Source: an uncultured Collinsella sp.
GTDB taxonomy: Bacteria > Actinomycetota > Coriobacteriia > Coriobacteriales > Coriobacteriaceae
Direction of reading: 5' to 3'
Assembly (NCBI GenBank): GCA_902475865.1
Contig: CABSBK010000055.1
Location: forward strand, 1 to 7,125
Length of the DNA stretch: 7,125 bases
This document shows, one piece after another, positions 1 to 3,827 of this stretch (its first letter is position 1; every line of letters starts with the position of its first letter). The translations under genes were made by a program, and so were the position numbers. The notes under the pieces were generated by a model, which was not told where the DNA came from, ran no database searches, and saw only the letters and a program-made list of their open reading frames with translations.

Positions 1-106
1 CATCGAGATCGTCAAAAGTGGTCTCGTCGCTAATGTCGGCGATATCGACGCCCAGCACGTCAGCGGCGATTTCGGCGATCTTATCGAAGATTTCGGAGCG
101 GTCCAT
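1..106 (-). CDS. acpP: Acyl carrier protein, N-terminal part (cut by window edge)
   Basis: Only the first 35 codons are visible, starting at the ATG at 106-104. They read MDRSEIFDKIAEIAADVLGV and continue DIADISDETTFDDLD. This is the first helix and following loop of an acyl carrier protein (pattern: hydrophobic helix, LGVD.ADI, then an acidic F..DLD run). The serine that receives 4'-phosphopantetheine, in the DSL motif, would lie just outside the window and cannot be checked. In this family the protein carries growing acyl chains for type II fatty acid synthesis in the cytoplasm and feeds PlsX. A GAGGAAG ribosome binding site sits 4 bases before the ATG (111-117). The gene follows plsX on the same strand after a 114-base leader, so it may be cotranscribed, separately promoted, or both. 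The helix is typical, but without the DSL motif a specialised ACP cannot be excluded. Confidence 0.85.
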   Translation of the reverse strand, partial: MDRSEIFDKIAEIAADVLGVDIADISDETTFDDLD

Positions 107-148
107 AGCGCTTCCTCTCGTATGTCATGGAACACAACGCAACACGGC

Positions 149-180
149 AATCGGGGCCGCATTGCAATACGGCTCCGATT
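149..180 (-). promoter_or_regulatory. Large imperfect palindrome / stem-loop in the acpP leader
   Basis: Arms AATCGG (149-154) and CCGATT (175-180) are exact inverted repeats. Inside them GCCG (156-159) and CGGC (170-173) pair as well, and the centre ATTGCAAT (161-168) is itself a palindrome. Only two symmetric positions (155/174 and 160/169) do not match perfectly. The whole 32-base element can therefore act as a two-fold DNA operator or fold as a long hairpin in the acpP 5' leader. No U-tract follows it in the minus-strand direction, so it is not a normal terminator. It overlaps the end of a TAGAAT -10-like hexamer, which is where a repressor site would lie. A regulatory role is inference only. 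Confidence 0.45.
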
Positions 181-183
181 CTA
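178..183 (-). promoter_or_regulatory. Possible -10 element (TAGAAT) upstream of acpP
   Basis: TAGAAT on the minus strand matches the TATAAT consensus at five of six positions and lies about 72 bases before the acpP ATG. No good -35 hexamer stands 16-18 bases upstream, and there is no extended TGn motif, so this is a weak call. If real, acpP would have its own transcript starting near 171, inside the palindrome, in addition to read-through from plsX. Confidence 0.22.
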
Positions 184-201
184 CCCCACACGGTACAGGT
201 T

Positions 202-220
202 GAGCCACGTAACGGGGCTC
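202..220 (-). other. Small hairpin directly after the plsX stop codon
   Basis: GAGCC (202-206) and GGCTC (216-220) form a 5-bp stem starting at the base after the plsX stop. No run of T follows on the minus strand, so it is unlikely to terminate transcription by itself. It might stabilise the 3' end of the plsX message or mark a processing point. It could also be chance in GC-rich DNA. Confidence 0.25.
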
Positions 221-1240
221 TTATAAAACGATACCGTCCATGGAATTGGCAACGTCATGGACAAGACCGGCACGTACGGCCTGGGCCGCGGCAAGCGTAC
301 CGTTCTTGACGGCCTCGACCGACGTGGCACCGTGGCCGATCAACACGACGCCGCGCAGGCCCAGCAGGATCGCGCCGCCCTTGGCGTCGCCCGAAAGCTT
401 GGCCTTAATCTCGCGCATCTGCTTTTTGATGAGCAGCGCGGCAATCTTGGTGCCGAGCGAGAACATAAAGGCGCCTTTGAGCTCCTGAAGCAAAAACTTG
501 GCAGCGCCCTCGGTGGCCTTGAGCGCAATGTTGCCCGACATGCCGTCGGCGACCACGACGTCAAAATTGCCCGACGTAAGATCGGTGCCCTCGCAGTTGC
601 CCACAAAGCCGGGAACCGCGGCCCTCATGGCCGGGAAGCACGACTTGGTAAAGTTAGAGCCCTTCTCGTCCTCGGTGCCGTTGGCAAGCAGACCCACGCG
701 AGGATGCTCAATGCCCAAAACCACGCGGGCATAGGCCGCGCCCATCTGGGCGAAGCGCACCATGGCGTCCACCGTGACATCGGGATTGGCGCCCATATCG
801 CACAGCACCGTCAGGCCGCCGGCGCGATTGGGCAGTGCGTTGGTAAGGCACGGACGGACCGGCTGCTTCTTGCCCTCTGCCAAATACCTAAACGGCGTGA
901 CGTAGGCCGTGGCGGCAGCGGTCATGGCACCGGTCGAGCCGGCCGAGAAAAACGCGTCCGCATTGCCCTTCTTAATGGCACGGCACGCAAGCACGATCGA
1001 GGACTTGCGCTTGGTCATCACGGCGCGGATGGGATCGTCCTCCATGCTGATGACATCGGGGGCCTCCAAGGCCTCCACGCGGGCATGCGCTGCGGCAAAG
1101 GGGTTGACGATTTCGGCGGGACCGACGGCCAAGACCTCGATCTCGGGATCTGCCGCAAGCGCAGCCTCGATACCATCGAGGACAACCTGGGGCTTCTCGT
1201 CTCCGCCCACAACGTCTACACAAACGCGAACGTTACTCAT
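221..1240 (-). CDS. plsX: Phosphate acyltransferase PlsX (acyl-ACP:phosphate acyltransferase)
   Basis: This 339-residue protein has the usual PlsX length and motifs in order. They are an N-terminal strand with GGD (residues 12-14), FFSAGSTGAM (about 97-106), CDMGANPDVTVDAM, GLLANGTEDEKGSNF, DVVVADGMSGNIALKATEG, and a C-terminal GGAILLGLRGVVLIGHG. The family reversibly converts acyl-ACP plus phosphate into acyl-phosphate, which PlsY uses to start phospholipid synthesis. It is a soluble enzyme that works at the membrane surface. The ATG at 1240 is chosen because AAGGAG (1249-1254) lies 8 bases upstream and the N-terminus matches the family. A second ATG at 1245 is out of frame. The gene sits between rpmF and acpP, as in the common yceD-rpmF-plsX arrangement, but a terminator-like hairpin separates it from rpmF. 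FakA, coded at the other end of the window, belongs to the same acyl-phosphate pathway. Confidence 0.97.
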   Translation of the reverse strand: MSNVRVCVDVVGGDEKPQVVLDGIEAALAADPEIEVLAVGPAEIVNPFAAAHARVEALEAPDVISMEDDPIRAVMTKRKSSIVLACRAIKKGNADAFFSAGSTGAMTAAATAYVTPFRYLAEGKKQPVRPCLTNALPNRAGGLTVLCDMGANPDVTVDAMVRFAQMGAAYARVVLGIEHPRVGLLANGTEDEKGSNFTKSCFPAMRAAVPGFVGNCEGTDLTSGNFDVVVADGMSGNIALKATEGAAKFLLQELKGAFMFSLGTKIAALLIKKQMREIKAKLSGDAKGGAILLGLRGVVLIGHGATSVEAVKNGTLAAAQAVRAGLVHDVANSMDGIVL

Positions 1241-1258
1241 TTCATATGCTCCTTATAC

Positions 1259-1288
1259 AAAAATGGCCGACTCATTGAGCCGGCCATT
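1259..1288 (-). terminator. Hairpin plus U-tract between rpmF and plsX (attenuator-like)
   Basis: On the minus strand the arms AATGGCCG (1281-1288) and CGGCCATT (1262-1269) form an exact 8-bp stem. After one mismatch a 3-bp CTC/GAG extension and a 3-base loop follow. Five consecutive U residues (1263-1259) come at the end of the 3' arm, and then GTATAAGGAG leads into plsX. This has the form of an intrinsic terminator with a short U-tract. There is no room for a promoter between it and the plsX ribosome binding site, so plsX must be reached by read-through. The likely result is more rpmF than plsX transcript. An alternative is an RNA-processing or 3'-end stabilising element. Confidence 0.6.
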
Positions 1289-1291
1289 GTG

Positions 1292-1305
1292 GTTCCAGTT
1301 GGAAC
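1292..1305. repeat. Short inverted repeat GTTCCA-N2-TGGAAC downstream of rpmF
   Basis: GTTCCA (1292-1297) and TGGAAC (1300-1305) are exact 6-base inverted arms separated by 2 bases, 23 bases past the rpmF stop and 3 bases before the terminator-like hairpin. A 2-base loop is too tight for a good RNA hairpin, so if functional it is more likely a protein-binding dyad. It matches no operator that I know. Confidence 0.3.
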
Positions 1306-1327
1306 GGCATCGCATCCAGAGTATACA

Positions 1328-1340
1328 GTTACTCGGTAAC
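1328..1340 (-). other. Small hairpin spanning the rpmF stop codon
   Basis: GTTAC (1328-1332) and GTAAC (1336-1340) pair with a 3-base loop and include the rpmF TAA. It is the first of three inverted repeats in a row downstream of rpmF. Functional weight is low: a 5-bp stem can arise by chance. Confidence 0.2.
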
Positions 1341-1508
1341 GATAACCTCGCGGTCCTTGTAGAAACCGCAGCTGGGGCACACGTGGTGCGGGAGCTTAAC
1401 AGCGCCGCAACGGGGGCACGTGGACTGAGCCGCAGCCGAGATCTTCATGTTGGCGGAACGGCGGGTATGGGTGCGGATACGACCCTGCTTTTGTTTAGGT
1501 ACGGGCAT
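1329..1508 (-). CDS. rpmF: 50S ribosomal protein L32 (zinc-binding form)
   Basis: Reading from the ATG at 1508-1506 gives 59 residues that begin MPVPKQKQGRIRTHTRRSAN, the basic N-terminus of bacterial L32. Four cysteines follow in two CxxC knuckles: CPRC (31-34) and CPSC (44-47), with LPHHV between them. The sequence ends DREVIVTE before TAA at 1331-1329. L32 is a structural protein of the large ribosomal subunit. The intact cysteines mark the zinc-binding form rather than the cysteine-free paralogue that some bacteria induce under zinc starvation. A strong AAGGAAGG ribosome binding site (1514-1521) is 5 bases upstream. The gene lies 64 bases after yceD and before plsX, the usual yceD-rpmF-plsX order. 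It is shorter than many ORF cut-offs, so automated tracks may omit it. A terminator-like hairpin downstream would favour L32 over plsX expression. Confidence 0.96.
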   Translation of the reverse strand: MPVPKQKQGRIRTHTRRSANMKISAAAQSTCPRCGAVKLPHHVCPSCGFYKDREVIVTE

Positions 1509-1572
1509 AGTGACCTTCCTTATGAACTATCCAGTGTGGCGATTACGCGCAAGTAGCGATACTACCACAGTT

Positions 1573-2127
1573 TTACTCGTCAAGCTTGAGATTCTTTAAT
1601 GCTGCAAATGGATTTTCCGTGGCAGCAGCCCATTCGGCCTCCGCCTGGGCGGCGCAATCGCATTGCTCGACGTTGAGATTGATGCCGCAGGTGGGGCAAA
1701 GACCGCGGCAATCGGGCTTGCACAGGACGACGAACGGCGTGTCCATGACGACCGCGTCGTTGATGGGCTCGCCCAGATCGACAATGCGATCCTCGCCCAG
1801 GAGCTCGTAGCCGTCTTCGTAGGCCTCGGGGTCCTCGGGCTCGTTAAAGAGGTAGAACTCCTCGATCTCGCCTGCGATATCAAACGATGCGGGCTCCAGG
1901 CAGCGATCGCACTCGCCGGTGGCGTGAGCGCGGACCATGCCCGAAAGCAGAACACCGGTACCGGCGTTGGTAAAGACCACGTCGTAGGAAATGCCGTCCT
2001 GCAGCTGGTACTCCTTCTCGCCCACCGTGTAGGTGGCGACATCGACCTTGCCGGTCAGCGGATAAGAGTCTCCGGGAAACTCGAGCTGCTCGGAAAGATC
2101 GACGGTTACGCTCGGGAACTCAGCCAT
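1573..2127 (-). CDS. yceD: DUF177 / YceD family protein (23S rRNA accumulation factor)
   Basis: The 184-residue product matches the DUF177 family. It has a beta-rich N-terminal half, a GECDRCLEP motif (cysteines 73 and 76), an acidic middle, then CKPDCRGLCPTCGINLN and CDC (cysteines 136, 140, 144, 147, 156, 158), and ends ENPFAALKNLKLDE. In E. coli and plants, members are needed for normal 23S rRNA accumulation, and the cysteine clusters suggest metal binding. The reading frame is open upstream to an ATG at 2178. I chose the ATG at 2127 because MAEFPSVTVDL fits the family start and because it forms TAATG with the upstream stop. No clear ribosome binding site precedes it, which suggests translational coupling. 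rpmF follows after 64 bases, and this pairing with L32 is widely conserved. Confidence 0.9.
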   Translation of the reverse strand: MAEFPSVTVDLSEQLEFPGDSYPLTGKVDVATYTVGEKEYQLQDGISYDVVFTNAGTGVLLSGMVRAHATGECDRCLEPASFDIAGEIEEFYLFNEPEDPEAYEDGYELLGEDRIVDLGEPINDAVVMDTPFVVLCKPDCRGLCPTCGINLNVEQCDCAAQAEAEWAAATENPFAALKNLKLDE

Positions 2128-2624
2128 TACCACTGACCGTTCTGCTGGGCGGCGCCCTCGTTGAGCTGCTGACGGCAACGAGTGACGGTGCCGGTCAGAC
2201 TCTTAAGGTTCTCCTCGAGGTGCGTAAAGACCTGCTCGGCGTAATCCTCGGCGGCATAACGCGTCTCGCGCTCGTACTGCTGGGCACGGTCGCGGATGTC
2301 GTCAGCCTGCTGCTGGGCTAAGCGGACGATCTCCTGCTCACCGGCAATGGTGAGCGCCTGCTGCTGAGCATCGGCAATGATGGAATCGGCCTGTGCGGCG
2401 GCGGAGGCCATAAGCTCCTCGCGCTCTTTGAGGATACGGCGGGACTTCTGCCACTCCTCGGGATAGCTCATGCGGATCTCATCGAGGATGTTAAAGAAGA
2501 CGTCGGCGTCGATAACCTTCATCTGGGCGTTCTTGCCGAACGGCGTCTTAGCCTCTTCGATGAGCCCCTCGAGCTCGTCGACAAGACTCACGATCCTGTC
2601 GCCAGGAAAATTCTCGCCCGGCAT
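2127..2624 (-). CDS. Short SepIVA/DivIVA-like coiled-coil protein, probable division or envelope factor
   Basis: The 165-residue product has three parts. Residues 10-27 form a helix (IVSLVDELEGLIEEAKTP). Residues 36-56 (MKVIDADVFFNILDEIRMSYP) resemble the head of mycobacterial SepIVA. A long Ala/Gln/Glu-rich coiled coil follows (about 57-135), then a final helix near NLKSLTGTVTRCRQQL (139-154). There is no signal peptide or membrane segment. From memory, M. tuberculosis SepIVA (Rv2927c) has the same head and tail pattern but a longer central coil (about 245 residues) and lies directly before a DUF177 gene, as here. SepIVA is a DivIVA-type cytoplasmic protein that affects cell wall synthesis and division. 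Automated annotation may call this ATPase, F0F1 subunit B-like or hypothetical because of the coil. The ATG at 2624 is chosen over one at 2648 because AAAGGAG lies 5 bases before it. Family placement is likely; function is inferred. Confidence 0.75.
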   Translation of the reverse strand: MPGENFPGDRIVSLVDELEGLIEEAKTPFGKNAQMKVIDADVFFNILDEIRMSYPEEWQKSRRILKEREELMASAAAQADSIIADAQQQALTIAGEQEIVRLAQQQADDIRDRAQQYERETRYAAEDYAEQVFTHLEENLKSLTGTVTRCRQQLNEGAAQQNGQW

Positions 2625-2629
2625 CCGGT

Positions 2630-2636
2630 CTCCTTT
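2630..2636 (-). promoter_or_regulatory. Ribosome binding site that fixes the start of the SepIVA-like gene
   Basis: AAAGGAG ends 5 bases before the ATG at 2624. The frame is open to another ATG at 2648 that lacks such a site, and the extra residues (MLPMKGDR) would be encoded by the ribosome binding site itself. This supports the shorter protein. Confidence 0.8.
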
Positions 2637-2648
2637 CATAGGTAACAT

Positions 2649-2676
2649 ATTATCGTGTTAGTTTACCACATGCCAC
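2649..2676 (-). promoter_or_regulatory. Candidate promoter for the sepIVA-like/yceD/rpmF unit
   Basis: On the minus strand a GTGGCA hexamer (2671-2676, four of six matches to TTGACA) is followed after 16 bases by GATAAT (2649-2654, five of six matches to TATAAT). Transcription would start near 2642, giving a short leader that contains the AAAGGAG site. The stretch is clearly more AT-rich than the genes around it. It is the only gap in the upstream half of the window that could hold a promoter. Confidence 0.45.
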
Positions 2677-2684
2677 CAGGCAAT

Positions 2685-2710
2685 AAAAAACGTCACGAAA
2701 AGCGATGTTT
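2685..2710 (-). terminator. Weak terminator-like hairpin at the end of coaD
   Basis: In the minus-strand transcript AAACATCGC (2702-2710) can pair with GTGACGTTT (2688-2696) around a 5-base loop, with one mismatch and one G-U pair. A run of six U residues (2690-2685) covers the end of the stem. The hairpin includes the coaD stop codon. The stem is AU-rich at its base, so termination is probably partial. Together with the promoter-like sequence just downstream it suggests a boundary between two transcription units. Confidence 0.35.
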
Positions 2711-3190
2711 GAGCGCTTCGACCACGTTGGGCGGCACAAACGTCGACACGTCGCTGCCAAGCGACGCGATCTGGCGCACCACCGAACTCGAGATATAGCC
2801 GTACTGCGGAGCACTCATGACAAAGATGGACTCCAGCTCGCTATCCAGGCGATAGTTGAGGTCTGCCTGCTGCAACTCGTACTCAAAGTCGGTCATGGCG
2901 CGCAGACCCTTAACGACGGCACCCGCCCTCTGTTCACGTGCAAAGTCGACCAGCAGGCCAGTGAAGGGCAGTACCTCGACGCCGTCCAAATCACCGAGAG
3001 CCTCGCGGGCCAGCGCCACGCGCTCGTCGAGCATAAAGGTGGTACCCACGCCGTTTTTACCCTGCGATTCGGCCACGGCGACGATCACGCTGGGAAAGAT
3101 ACGGCGAGCTCGGCGGATCACGTCGATATGGCCAAAGGTGATGGGATCGAAGGTGCCCGGGACGATTACGCGGTTGATGGTGTCATTCAT
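2693..3190 (-). CDS. coaD: Phosphopantetheine adenylyltransferase
   Basis: The 165-residue product is a full-length CoaD. It transfers AMP from ATP to 4'-phosphopantetheine to give dephospho-CoA and pyrophosphate, the fourth step of CoA synthesis, in the cytoplasm. Family motifs in order are VPGTFDPITFGHIDVIRRA (10-28) with the nucleotidyltransferase TxGH at 18-21, KGLRAMTDFEYELQQADLN (94-112) and YISSSVVRQIASLGSDVS (132-149). The frame is open far upstream (to 3442), but that extension is a shadow of rsmD. The ATG at 3190 fits the family N-terminus and has GGAGGA 5 bases upstream. It overlaps the end of rsmD by 8 bases, so the two are probably translationally coupled. The rsmD-coaD pair is widely conserved. 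CoA made here is the donor of the prosthetic group for the acyl carrier protein coded at the end of the window. Confidence 0.97.
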   Translation of the reverse strand: MNDTINRVIVPGTFDPITFGHIDVIRRARRIFPSVIVAVAESQGKNGVGTTFMLDERVALAREALGDLDGVEVLPFTGLLVDFAREQRAGAVVKGLRAMTDFEYELQQADLNYRLDSELESIFVMSAPQYGYISSSVVRQIASLGSDVSTFVPPNVVEALKHRFS

Positions 3191-3827
3191 GGGCGTCCTC
3201 CGAAGGCACATCCTCGTCATTTTCGTTCTCGTCAGCATGGTCGTTCTCGTCCTCGGCCACCCAGCGCAGCAAGTCAACCGAGGTAATGCCGTAGCGCTTC
3301 TCTCGCACGGTCTTAAAACAAGCCGGATGAGCACCTGCATCGGCTGCGGCAGGCTCAAACAGGGCAAAGGCCCCGGGCGCCAGCAGTCGCTGCTGGGAAA
3401 GATTTTGCAGCAGCTCCTCGACCGGCTCGGCGCCAAAGGCATAGGGCGGGTCGAGCAAGATCAGGTCAAAGGGACCACCCGGCACACGGCCGCGCGAGGC
3501 ACTCGCCAGCACATCACCGGTAACGACGCGCCAGCGCGAGCGGTCGCGGCACAGCGACTCGATATTCTTGGTGATCAGACGGGCGGCATTGCGATCAATC
3601 TCGAACGTGGTGAGCGTGCGGGCGCCACGCGAGAGCATCTCAATTCCCAGGGCACCGGAGCCGCCAAAGGCATCCAGCACGCGAACCTCGTCCAAACCGA
3701 AATCGAACGCTGACATGACCATGGACGCGCATGCCTCGCGCACGCGATCGGTCGTGGGACGGGTGACATCGCGCCCACGCGGCTCTTCGATCTTGCGGCC
3801 GCGCCATTCACCGCCGATGATTCTCAT
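3183..3827 (-). CDS. rsmD: 16S rRNA (guanine966-N2)-methyltransferase RsmD, with acidic C-terminal tail
   Basis: The product has 214 residues. It opens with MRIIGGEWRGRKI and RPTTDRVREA (23-32), the hallmark RsmD N-terminus. It then has the S-adenosylmethionine-binding loop VLDAFGGSGALGIEMLSRGA (50-69), the acidic end of the next strand at FEID (75-78), and the catalytic DPPY (126-129). The family methylates N2 of G966 in 16S rRNA during 30S assembly. The core ends near residue 190. The last 24 residues (191-214) are an unusual tail with 13 Asp or Glu, containing a repeated DEN unit. The gene starts at the ATG within the recG stop (ATGA overlap), with a strong AAGGAGG site inside the last codons of recG. 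It ends 8 bases inside coaD. Coupled translation of recG, rsmD and coaD is likely. Confidence 0.95.
   Translation of the reverse strand: MRIIGGEWRGRKIEEPRGRDVTRPTTDRVREACASMVMSAFDFGLDEVRVLDAFGGSGALGIEMLSRGARTLTTFEIDRNAARLITKNIESLCRDRSRWRVVTGDVLASASRGRVPGGPFDLILLDPPYAFGAEPVEELLQNLSQQRLLAPGAFALFEPAAADAGAHPACFKTVREKRYGITSVDLLRWVAEDENDHADENENDEDVPSEDAHE
3196..3201 (-). promoter_or_regulatory. coaD ribosome binding site inside the rsmD tail
   Basis: GGAGGA lies 5 bases before the coaD ATG and is read as part of the Ser-Glu-Asp codons near the end of rsmD. It settles the coaD start within a much longer open frame. Confidence 0.75.
3223..3251 (-). repeat. Direct repeat encoding part of the acidic RsmD tail
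   Basis: The 11-base string GACGAGAACGA occurs twice on the minus strand (3241-3251 and 3223-3233), 18 bases or six codons apart. GACGAG appears a third time shortly after. It encodes Asp-Glu-Asn units and could have grown by slippage or small duplications. Confidence 0.55.

Noticed and set aside
257..1339. A 360-codon open frame on the plus strand opposite plsX
   Set aside because: It runs antisense to a clear plsX gene. Its product is rich in Gly, Ala, His and Arg with no family pattern, as expected from the complement of GC-biased codons.
1509..1572. A promoter for rpmF in the yceD-rpmF gap (TTGCGC and GATAGT on the minus strand)
   Set aside because: Only partial matches to consensus with a 15-base spacer. 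Not enough to call, and co-transcription with yceD is the simpler reading.
2128..2178. A 17-codon N-terminal extension of yceD
   Set aside because: It overlaps the end of the upstream gene and reads as basic shadow sequence. The ATG in TAATG fits the family start.
2671..2682. TGCC/GGCA hairpin in the gap after coaD
   Set aside because: A 4-bp stem that follows rather than precedes the U-run in the direction of transcription, so it cannot be the terminator stem.
3191..3442. An 84-codon N-terminal extension of coaD
   Set aside because: The extension lies inside rsmD, is Arg- and Cys-rich low-quality sequence, and CoaD proteins begin near the ATG at 3190, which has its own ribosome binding site.
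2705..3713. Plus-strand frames opposite coaD and rsmD
   Set aside because: Both strands cannot plausibly code here. The minus-strand proteins carry full sets of catalytic motifs and the plus-strand ones carry none.
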